A stretch of 64,000 nucleotides of DNA from Actinomycetes bacterium (lineage in GTDB: Bacteria > Actinomycetota > Acidimicrobiia > Acidimicrobiales > Ilumatobacteraceae), in assembly GCA_014190095.1 (NCBI GenBank), contig BJFW01000001.1:1-64000 (forward strand), read 5' to 3'. Position numbers and translations under genes: made by a program. Within the stretch, counting starts at the first letter, position 1, and every line of letters starts with the position of its first letter. The notes beneath the pieces are model-generated. The model did no database searches, was not told the origin of the DNA, and saw only the letters and a list, made by a program, of their open reading frames with translations. Below are positions 56,654 through 64,000 of this stretch, piece by piece.

Positions 56654-58150
56654 ATGGCAAATGCACTCACTACCGCAGACTGGACCAAGCGAGCAGGCCA
56701 AAAAGTTGCGCGCACCCAGTTGTTTATTGATGGAAAGTTTGTCGATGCGGCAAGTGGTAAGACCTTCGAGTCAATCAACCCGCGCGATGGGTCAGTTATT
56801 GCGCAAGTTGCTGAGGGTGATGTTGAAGACGTCAATCGCGCAGTGGCTGTTGCTAAGCGCACATTTGAAGCAGGTGTGTGGAGCGAGATGGCGCCGCTTG
56901 AACGCAAGAATGTGATGTTGAAGTGGGCGCAACTCATTCGCGAAAACGCTGAAGAGTTGGCACTGCTTGAAACTATGAACTGTGGCAAGCCAATTAGTGA
57001 CTCACTCAATGTTGACGTTGCCTCATGTGCGAACAACATTCAGTGGTACGCAGAAACCATCGACAAGTTGTACGGAGAAATTGCTCCAATTCCTCGTGAC
57101 AGCATTGCGCTCATTGAGCGCGAACCAATGGGAGTTGTTGGTGCAGTAGTCCCATGGAACTACCCACTCATTATCAGCTCGTGGAAGGTTGGCGCAGCAC
57201 TTGCCGGTGGAAACTCCATCATCTTGAAGCCAGCAGAGCAGTCACCATTGTCGGCGTTGTTGTTTGCAGAACTTGCTGTTCGCGCAGGTTTGCCAGAGGG
57301 TGTGTTCAACGTAGTGAACGGTTTCGGACCAAGTTGCGGCGGAACCCTGGGTAAGCACATGGATGTGAACAAGTTGGCATTCACTGGTTCAACAGAAGTT
57401 GGTAAGTACTTCTTGAAGTACGCAGCAGAGAGCAATGCGAAGGCTGTGTCGCTCGAACTTGGTGGCAAGACTCCCCACGTGGTGTTAAGTGACTGCCCAG
57501 ATTTGGATTCAGCGGCGTCGGCAATTGCATGGGGTGTGTTCTACAACGCAGGCCAAACATGCCATGCGGGTACGCGCATGGTCGTCGACCAAAAGATTGA
57601 GGACGAATTGCTTGACAAGGTTCGCAAGGTTTCAGAAAGCATCATGCCTGGCGATACCTATGACCCAAGTACAGCAATGGGAACCATTGTTGACCGCGCG
57701 CAGTTCGATCGTGTCAATGAATACATCGGCATCGGCCAAGCGGAAGGCGCAACTATTCACACCGGTGGCAAGCCAGTCGAGCCAACAAAGGGTGGCATCT
57801 ACATTCCACCAACGATTTTCCAAAACGTCAAGCCTGGAATGCGCATCGAAAGAGAAGAAATTTTTGGGCCTGTTCTTGGTTCAATTCGTGTTTCAAGCGA
57901 GGAAGAAGCAGTGCGCATTGCCAATGATTCGCAATACGGCCTTGGTGCGGCATTGTGGACTCGCGATGTAAGCAAGGCACACAAAATTGCTCGTCAGTTG
58001 CGTGCAGGCACGGTATGGGTCAACACGTTTGACCGCTCGTCAATCACCACGCCGTTCGGCGGTTTCAAGCAATCAGGTACGGGTCGCGATCGTTCATTGC
58101 ACTCCATTGAGGGCTACACGAACTTGAAGACCACCTGGATTCAGTTGTAA
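56654..58150 (+). CDS. aldehyde dehydrogenase (PuuC/betaine-aldehyde-dehydrogenase-like)
   Basis: VPWNYPLIISSWKVGAALAGGNSIILKPAEQSPLSAL, FTGSTEVGKY, ELGGKTPHVV, GQTCHAGTR. Confidence 0.95.
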   Translation: MANALTTADWTKRAGQKVARTQLFIDGKFVDAASGKTFESINPRDGSVIAQVAEGDVEDVNRAVAVAKRTFEAGVWSEMAPLERKNVMLKWAQLIRENAEELALLETMNCGKPISDSLNVDVASCANNIQWYAETIDKLYGEIAPIPRDSIALIEREPMGVVGAVVPWNYPLIISSWKVGAALAGGNSIILKPAEQSPLSALLFAELAVRAGLPEGVFNVVNGFGPSCGGTLGKHMDVNKLAFTGSTEVGKYFLKYAAESNAKAVSLELGGKTPHVVLSDCPDLDSAASAIAWGVFYNAGQTCHAGTRMVVDQKIEDELLDKVRKVSESIMPGDTYDPSTAMGTIVDRAQFDRVNEYIGIGQAEGATIHTGGKPVEPTKGGIYIPPTIFQNVKPGMRIEREEIFGPVLGSIRVSSEEEAVRIANDSQYGLGAALWTRDVSKAHKIARQLRAGTVWVNTFDRSSITTPFGGFKQSGTGRDRSLHSIEGYTNLKTTWIQL

Positions 58151-58184
58151 ACATAAGTATTCATACGTATTCAAAGGGGAATAT

Positions 58185-59102
58185 ATGCGTTGCGGATTTA
58201 TTGGTCTCGGTCACATTGGCAAGTTTCTTGCGGGCAGTCTTGTTCGTAACGGCTTTGAAGTCACCGTCTTCGACCTCAATGCAGAGGCTGGCAAACCACT
58301 CGTAGCCAAAGGTGCAAAGTGGGCAAGCTCAATCAAAGAACTCTGTGACGCTTCCGACACGGTATTCACTTGCTTGCCTTCACCGCGAGCCATTGATGCA
58401 GTAGTTGCCGGACCTGGCGGAGTTCTTGAGTCACTTGCTGGCCGAGCAACTCCTGCCACATGGGTTGACATGAGCACGAATGACCAAAGCGAAACGATGC
58501 GTTTGGGCGAAATCGCAAAGTCAAAGGGTGTGCAAGTTCTTGAATCACCAGTTACTGGTGGTGTGCACAAAGCAGCGCACGGAGACATCACCGTGCTTGT
58601 TGGTGGAGAAGACAAAGTATTCCAGGCTCATAAGGCAGCACTTGCTGCTATGGGTAACCCGGTGTTGTACATCGGACCTCTTGGTAGTGCAGCAGTAATC
58701 AAAGTGATCACCAACATGCTTGCGTTCATTCACTTGGTTGCAGCTGGGGAAGCACTCATGCTTGCAAAGCGTGCGGGACTCGACCTTGGCGTTGCATTCG
58801 AAGCAATCAAGGAAAGTTCGGGCAACAGTTTCGTTCACGAAACCGAAAGCCAAGTTATTTTGAACGGCTCCTACAACATCAACTTCACGATGGACCTCGC
58901 ATTGAAGGACTTGGGTTTCGCAATGGGCTTCGGTCGCGAATTCGGTGTGCCACTTGATCTTGCTGGACATACATATCAAACGTTTATTCGCGCGAAAGAG
59001 GCATACGGCGGAGACGCTTGGTCGTCGCAAGTGGTGAAGTTGCTGGAAGACGCAACTGGCACCGATTTGCGTGCGCCAGGTTTTCCAGCCGAACTCGAAT
59101 AA
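58185..59102 (+). CDS. NAD(P)-dependent 3-hydroxyisobutyrate dehydrogenase-like oxidoreductase
   Basis: CGFIGLGHIGKFLAGSLVRNGFEVTVFD, ESPVTGGVHKAAHGDITVLVGG. Confidence 0.93.
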   Translation: MRCGFIGLGHIGKFLAGSLVRNGFEVTVFDLNAEAGKPLVAKGAKWASSIKELCDASDTVFTCLPSPRAIDAVVAGPGGVLESLAGRATPATWVDMSTNDQSETMRLGEIAKSKGVQVLESPVTGGVHKAAHGDITVLVGGEDKVFQAHKAALAAMGNPVLYIGPLGSAAVIKVITNMLAFIHLVAAGEALMLAKRAGLDLGVAFEAIKESSGNSFVHETESQVILNGSYNINFTMDLALKDLGFAMGFGREFGVPLDLAGHTYQTFIRAKEAYGGDAWSSQVVKLLEDATGTDLRAPGFPAELE

Positions 59103-59133
59103 CACCGAGTTCAGTCAGCGCTAGGGGGAAGCG

Positions 59134-59862
59134 ATGTCACGAGAACTACTTGTACGTAAAGAGTTGGCTGCGGCATTTCGTTGGGCAGCGCGTCTCAATT
59201 TTCACGAGGCCGTTGCCAATCATTTCAGCATGGCTGTTTCCGATGACGGTCAGCAGTTTGTTGTTAACCGGGCAGGCACGCATTTTTCGCAAGTGACGGC
59301 AAGTGGTCTTGTCATGGTTGACACGGCGATGAAGGGTGATCCGCTTCAATACGGAGTGGATCCAACTGCGTGGGTGCTGCATTCGTACTTGCATCGCAAT
59401 GTTCCGCATGCAAAATGCGTTCTACACACGCACATGCCGTACGCCACGGCGCTTGCGTGCTTGAAGGATTTTGAATTTCTGATGCTTGACCAAAATGCCT
59501 GTGCATTTCATGGGCGCATTGCCTATGACCGTCACTATGCGGGAATGGCGTTAGACCCAACGGAGGGGGAGCGCATTGCATCGTTGCTCGTCGATGGCAA
59601 AGATGTGTTGTTCATGGGCAATCACGGAGTCATGGTGGTGGGCGAGAGTGTGGCGCAAGCTTTTGATTCGCTGTATTACCTTGAAAAAGCGGCCCAGCTT
59701 CAGGTGCTTGCACTATCAACAGGGCAAACGCTGCAGTTGGTCGATGACGAAACCGCTGCACTTGTCGCCAAGCAAACTCGCGAATACCCGGGGGTAGCGG
59801 TGCTGCATTTTGAAGCACTAATGCACATCCTCGATAGCGAGTGTCCGGACTACGCCAAGTAG
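59134..59862 (+). CDS. class II aldolase/adducin family protein
   Basis: NFHEAVANHFSMAVSDDG, AKCVLHTHMPYATALACL, VLFMGNHGVMVVGESVAQAFDSLYYLEKAA. Confidence 0.93.
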   Translation: MSRELLVRKELAAAFRWAARLNFHEAVANHFSMAVSDDGQQFVVNRAGTHFSQVTASGLVMVDTAMKGDPLQYGVDPTAWVLHSYLHRNVPHAKCVLHTHMPYATALACLKDFEFLMLDQNACAFHGRIAYDRHYAGMALDPTEGERIASLLVDGKDVLFMGNHGVMVVGESVAQAFDSLYYLEKAAQLQVLALSTGQTLQLVDDETAALVAKQTREYPGVAVLHFEALMHILDSECPDYAK

Positions 59863-59904
59863 TAGTTTTTACCAAAACCCCACGAGAAGAAGGAACCAAC
59901 TGTT

Positions 59905-60984
59905 ATGAAAGCAGCCGTTTGTCGCGAATTTGGAAAGCCACTCGTCATTGAGGAAGTGACACTCGCCGATGCGGGCCCGGGTGAAGTGAAAGTAAAGCTT
60001 TCGGCAGTTGCTATTTGCCACAGCGATATCACCTATGCAGACGGACATTGGGGTGGAACCTTGCCAGCGGTTTACGGTCACGAGTGCGCAGGTGTAGTTG
60101 AAACCGTTGGTGATGGTGTGACCACGGTAAAAGTTGGTGACCATGTCGTTGTCACGTTGATTCGTTCTTGTGGTCATTGCCATGGTTGCAGCATGGGCAA
60201 CCCGGTTACGTGTTCAACACAGTTTCCCCTTGATGCTGCGTCACCAATTAAGGACAAAGACGGAAAGTCAGTTGTGCAAAGTATGCGCACCGGTGGATTC
60301 GCAGAGAAAGTTTTGGTGCACGAATCGCAATGCGTGACGGTTCCAAAGAACATCAAAATGGCAAGTGCTTCATTATTGGCCTGTGGTGTGATCACAGGAT
60401 TTGGTGCAGTAACCAACACGGCGAAAGTTCCTGCTGGAAGCCATGTCGTAGTAATTGGAACAGGTGGCGTTGGACTGAACTCCATTCAGGGAGCACATGT
60501 CAGTGGTGCTCGCACGGTGGTTGCAATTGACGTTGTAGATAGCAAAATCGAAGCAGCGAAGAACTTTGGGGCAACGCACGGCATCAATTCAAAAACGGAA
60601 GATGTTGCAGCTCGCGTGCTTGAAATTACCGATGGACGAGGCGCAGATTACGTGTTTGTCACTGTTGGTGTGAAGTCCGCATTTGACTCCTCCTATGGCA
60701 TGCTTGCAAAAGGTGGCTCGGTAGTTCTGGTTGGTATGCCAGCAAGCGGCGTGATGTCAGAGATTGATCCAGGAACTATGGCTGCTTACAGCCAGAACAT
60801 TCTTGGTTCAAAGATGGGAAGTGCTCGTATTCAGGTTGATATTCCAAACTTGGTCGACCTGTACGGTCAAGGTCGCGTGAAGCTAGACGAACTCGTCACG
60901 AAGACATACCCAATCGAACAAATCAACGAAGCAATCGACGCGGTTAAGCGCGGCGAGGCACTCCGAAACGTCATCGTTTTCTAA
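59905..60984 (+). CDS. zinc-binding alcohol dehydrogenase
   Basis: YGHECAGVVETVGDGVTTVKVGDHVVV, CGHCHGCSMGNPVTC, VVVIGTGGVGLNSIQGA. Confidence 0.95.
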   Translation: MKAAVCREFGKPLVIEEVTLADAGPGEVKVKLSAVAICHSDITYADGHWGGTLPAVYGHECAGVVETVGDGVTTVKVGDHVVVTLIRSCGHCHGCSMGNPVTCSTQFPLDAASPIKDKDGKSVVQSMRTGGFAEKVLVHESQCVTVPKNIKMASASLLACGVITGFGAVTNTAKVPAGSHVVVIGTGGVGLNSIQGAHVSGARTVVAIDVVDSKIEAAKNFGATHGINSKTEDVAARVLEITDGRGADYVFVTVGVKSAFDSSYGMLAKGGSVVLVGMPASGVMSEIDPGTMAAYSQNILGSKMGSARIQVDIPNLVDLYGQGRVKLDELVTKTYPIEQINEAIDAVKRGEALRNVIVF

Positions 60985-60985
60985 C

Positions 60986-62191
60986 ATGAAAATCGTCGAC
61001 ATCAAGACATTCGTGGTGGGCAATCCGCCTCCACGATTCGGTGGTCGTTATTTCATCTTCGTAAAGCTCACCACCGATACCGGCATCTCCGGAATTGGTG
61101 AAATTTACACTGCAACGTATTCGCCACATTTGGTAGCGAAAATGGCAGAAGAAGTTGCATCGCGACATGTCATTGGTGCCGATCCGTTCCATATTGAACA
61201 CATGTGGCGCAATGTGTATGGACGTGGTTATGCGCACCGACCAGATCTCACCACTGGTGGCATCGTTTCGGGTTTGGAAATGGCCATGTGGGACATTTGC
61301 GGAAAAGAGACCGGCAAGCCTGTATACGAACTACTTGGTGGTCGCGTGCATGAAAAGCTTCGTGCCTATACGTACCTGTATCCGCCAGTTGGTGTTGATG
61401 TATATGCAGACGATCCTGTGTACAGCGACCCCGATGCTGCTGCCGAATGTGCAGTGCGCGAAGTGGAGCGTGGTTTCACAGGCGTGAAGTTCGACCCAGC
61501 AGGTCGATACTCGGTGTACGACGGCCGCCAGCCAGCGCTGCATGCACTAGACCTTTCAGAAAAAATGGTTCGTGCGGTTCGCGAAGCAATTGGTGATCGA
61601 GCAGACATTTTGTTTGGCACGCACGGACAGTTCACCGCATCTGGTGCAATCCGTTTGGCAAAAAGGCTCGAAAAGTATGACCCGCTGTGGTTTGAAGAAC
61701 CGTGTCCTCCAGACAGCCCAGATGAAATTGCCAAGGTTGCTCAAGCAACCAGCATTCCAATTTCTGCAGGCGAGCGTTTAACAACGAAGTACGAATTCCA
61801 TCAATTGTTGAAAACTGGTGCGGCCTCAATCTTGCAACCAAATCTTGGTCGTTGTGGTGGATTGCTAGAAGGCAAGAAGATCGCAAGCATGGCCGAGGTG
61901 TATCACGCACAAATTGCACCTCACCTGTACTGCGGTCCGGTAGTTGCAGCAGCAAATATTCAACTGGCAACCTGCACACCGAACTTCCTAATTCTCGAAA
62001 CCATACAGGGTTGGCAAGGTTTCCATTCCGAACTAGTAAAAACTTCAATCAAGTTTGAAGGTGGATTCATCATTCCTCCGATCGAACCAGGTCTAGGCAT
62101 TGAACTAAACGAAACAGTTGCGCTTGCCAATCCATATTTGGGTAGCGAGTTGCATTTGGAGATGAGTTCAGTCCCAGCCACGTTGCTATAA
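60986..62191 (+). CDS. mandelate racemase/muconate lactonizing enzyme family dehydratase
   Basis: SGLEMAMWDICGKETGKPVYELLGG, WFEEPCPPDSPDEIAKVAQATSIPISAGERL, LQPNLGRCGGLLEGKKIA. Confidence 0.94.
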   Translation: MKIVDIKTFVVGNPPPRFGGRYFIFVKLTTDTGISGIGEIYTATYSPHLVAKMAEEVASRHVIGADPFHIEHMWRNVYGRGYAHRPDLTTGGIVSGLEMAMWDICGKETGKPVYELLGGRVHEKLRAYTYLYPPVGVDVYADDPVYSDPDAAAECAVREVERGFTGVKFDPAGRYSVYDGRQPALHALDLSEKMVRAVREAIGDRADILFGTHGQFTASGAIRLAKRLEKYDPLWFEEPCPPDSPDEIAKVAQATSIPISAGERLTTKYEFHQLLKTGAASILQPNLGRCGGLLEGKKIASMAEVYHAQIAPHLYCGPVVAAANIQLATCTPNFLILETIQGWQGFHSELVKTSIKFEGGFIIPPIEPGLGIELNETVALANPYLGSELHLEMSSVPATLL

Positions 62192-62194
62192 GAC

Positions 62195-63565
62195 GTGATG
62201 CATACTTCGTCCACACCTCTGTGGCAGGACGGAATGTCGCAATCGCCGCGGCAGCAATTGCTGAACGACATTGATGTCGATGTGGCAATTATTGGAGCTG
62301 GCTATACAGGCCTATGGACTGCGTATTACTTAAAGCAAATGAATTCCAAGTTGTCAATTGCAATTATTGAGTCAGAGTACGTTGGCTTTGGTGGCAGTGG
62401 TCGAAATGGAGGCTGGTGTAGCGCATTCCTGCCGATGTCGCCAACTGAAATGGCTGAGCAACATGGAAAAGACGCCATGCAATTCATTCAACGCGAAATG
62501 TTTGCAACTATTGCAGAAATTGCCAAGATAACGGAGTTAGAGGGAATTGACTGCGATTTCTATCAAGGTGGAACCATTACATCCGCATCAAGTACTGCGC
62601 ATATCCAACGAGTGAAAGATTATGTAGCGCAATGGCGCGCATCAGGATTTGATGAATCAGTCATCCGCTGGGAAGGTGCTGATGAAATTGAAACACGAAT
62701 GCGAACAGTAAAAACTTATGGAGGAATGTATAGTCCTCATTGTGCCGTGATTCATCCGTGGAAACTTGTTCAAGGTATCGCTCGAGTATTAGAGGCTCGT
62801 GGCGTCACAATTTATGAACGGTCGCGTGTACTGAATGTGCAACAACGTAGAGTGCAGACAACTTGCGCAGCGGTTAATGCGCGATGGGTCGTACAGGCAG
62901 TTGAATCTTTCGCGTCACAACAAAGACGAACAAAACGGAGCATTGTTCCTTTGTATTCACTAATGGTGGCAACTGAACCGATCCCTTCTCATATTTGGAG
63001 TGAAATTGGTTGGAGCAATCGAGAGACTTTTGCTGATGGACGCAATATGGTCACCTATGCGCAACGTACTGCCGACAATCGAATTGCATTCGGCGGACGT
63101 GGAGCCCCGTATCACTTAGGTTCGCGTATTTCTCCGAAATTTGATGTGAATGAGAAGATTCATGACCAACTACGCGAAACTGTTCGAGAAACCTTTCCTC
63201 TGCTTGGCGATGTGAAATTCACCCATCAATGGGGTGGACCTATTGGCGCATCGCGTGACTGGCATGCTTTCGCCAATGTTGACCACAAAACTGGATTGTG
63301 TTCAGGAGGGGGATATGTGGGTGATGGTGTTGCCTTGTCAAATTTGATAGCGCGAACGCTGGTTCATCAAATGCTCAACAATGAAAGTCCACTAACGCGA
63401 TCGCTGTTGGTCAATCACCGTGCACGAGCGTGGGAGTTGGAGCCGATCCGGTGGATAGGAATTAATGGTTTACTGAAGTTGACTGAAATTGCCGATGCGC
63501 GAGAGCGTCGGTCTGGAGCTCCTTCATCGCGGATTATTGCGATGCGTGACAGTTTTTTGGGTTGA
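62195..63565 (+). CDS. FAD-dependent oxidoreductase (DAO family, PuuB-like)
   Basis: DVDVAIIGAGYTGLWTAYYLKQ, GFGGSGRNGGWCSAFLP, CSGGGYVGDGVALSNLIA. Confidence 0.92.
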   Translation: MMHTSSTPLWQDGMSQSPRQQLLNDIDVDVAIIGAGYTGLWTAYYLKQMNSKLSIAIIESEYVGFGGSGRNGGWCSAFLPMSPTEMAEQHGKDAMQFIQREMFATIAEIAKITELEGIDCDFYQGGTITSASSTAHIQRVKDYVAQWRASGFDESVIRWEGADEIETRMRTVKTYGGMYSPHCAVIHPWKLVQGIARVLEARGVTIYERSRVLNVQQRRVQTTCAAVNARWVVQAVESFASQQRRTKRSIVPLYSLMVATEPIPSHIWSEIGWSNRETFADGRNMVTYAQRTADNRIAFGGRGAPYHLGSRISPKFDVNEKIHDQLRETVRETFPLLGDVKFTHQWGGPIGASRDWHAFANVDHKTGLCSGGGYVGDGVALSNLIARTLVHQMLNNESPLTRSLLVNHRARAWELEPIRWIGINGLLKLTEIADARERRSGAPSSRIIAMRDSFLG

Positions 63566-63583
63566 AATTGTCATAATACAGGC

Positions 63584-63943
63584 ATGACAATTTCATTTCG
63601 TGCACTAGAAATTCCTTCATCCCAACTTGCTGAAAAGCCACTAGGTCAACCATCTGCAGAGCCATTGACGGGTGAGATCTTGACTCGTGCTCAGGTGTTT
63701 CTTGACAACGAGACCGTTACATCGGGAACGTGGGAATGCGAGCCAGGTGCATCGCGTTGGGAGTTCACAACACGTGGCGAAGTGATCTATGTAATCAAGG
63801 GCAGTATGACTGTGCATGAAGACGGCGGCGAGCCTGTCTTGCTCACAGTTGGTTCAAGTTGCATCTTCCCAATTGGGTGGAAAGGTGTGTGGACCGTTCA
63901 CGAAACACTGCGCAAAGTGTTTGTGGTCTATCGCACCGCGTAA
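63584..63943 (+). CDS. cupin domain protein (DUF861/EutQ-like)
   Basis: GTWECEPGASRWEFTTRGEVIYVIKGSMTVHEDGGEPVLLTVGSSCIFPIGWKGVWTVHETLRKVFV; CATAAT-N6-ATG upstream. Confidence 0.88.
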   Translation: MTISFRALEIPSSQLAEKPLGQPSAEPLTGEILTRAQVFLDNETVTSGTWECEPGASRWEFTTRGEVIYVIKGSMTVHEDGGEPVLLTVGSSCIFPIGWKGVWTVHETLRKVFVVYRTA

Positions 63944-63952
63944 TTCGAATCG

Positions 63953-64000
63953 TTAGCGATTAGCGGCTAGGGCTTCAGCAGCCGCACGAATTCGAGAGCC
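63953..64000 (-). CDS. C-terminal end of an unidentified minus-strand gene
   Basis: Minus-strand frame reads ...GSRIRAAAEALAANR* to the window edge; only 15 codons visible. Confidence 0.4.
   Translation of the reverse strand, partial: GSRIRAAAEALAANR

Noticed and set aside
1-64000. CRISPR arrays, prophage, transposases or integrases
   Set aside because: No regularly spaced repeats, no recognisable mobile-element proteins and no long terminal inverted repeats seen on either strand.

Overview
The window looks like one contiguous, very compact actinobacterial chromosome segment. DUF3039/DUF3499 proteins, an ImuA'/ImuB/DnaE2 mutasome with CGAACATATGTTCG SOS boxes, F420 genes and ftsEX after prfB all point to Actinobacteria; Acidimicrobiia-like is an inference. 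I support about 61 protein-coding genes, one divergent tRNA-like gene, two strong intrinsic terminators, two LexA-type operators and a recurrent leaderless-promoter signature. Main blocks: (1) peptidase, amidase, thioesterase, F420-type LLM oxidoreductase and an asymmetric ABC exporter pair; (2) tRNA-like locus, cobalamin adenosyltransferase, PepA, acyl-CoA dehydrogenase; (3) a CarH-like B12-binding regulator directly upstream of a LexA-controlled imuA'-imuB-NUDIX-dnaE2 cassette; (4) a GDP-fucose/surface-polysaccharide region with embedded F420 genes (cofE, cofD); (5) housekeeping genes (ftsH, manB, sahH, secA, prfB, ftsEX); (6) a composite catabolic cluster (ALDH, HIBADH-like, class II aldolase, Zn-ADH, MR/MLE dehydratase, FAD amine-oxidase-like protein, cupin). 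I see no CRISPR array, prophage or transposon. The observations most worth a second look are the B12 photoreceptor-like gene next to the SOS mutasome, TANNNT-N6/7-start leaderless promoters at about 17 genes (including one divergent pair whose -10 elements overlap on opposite strands), and the unusual tRNA-like gene. All calls come from reading the sequence; no database search was run.
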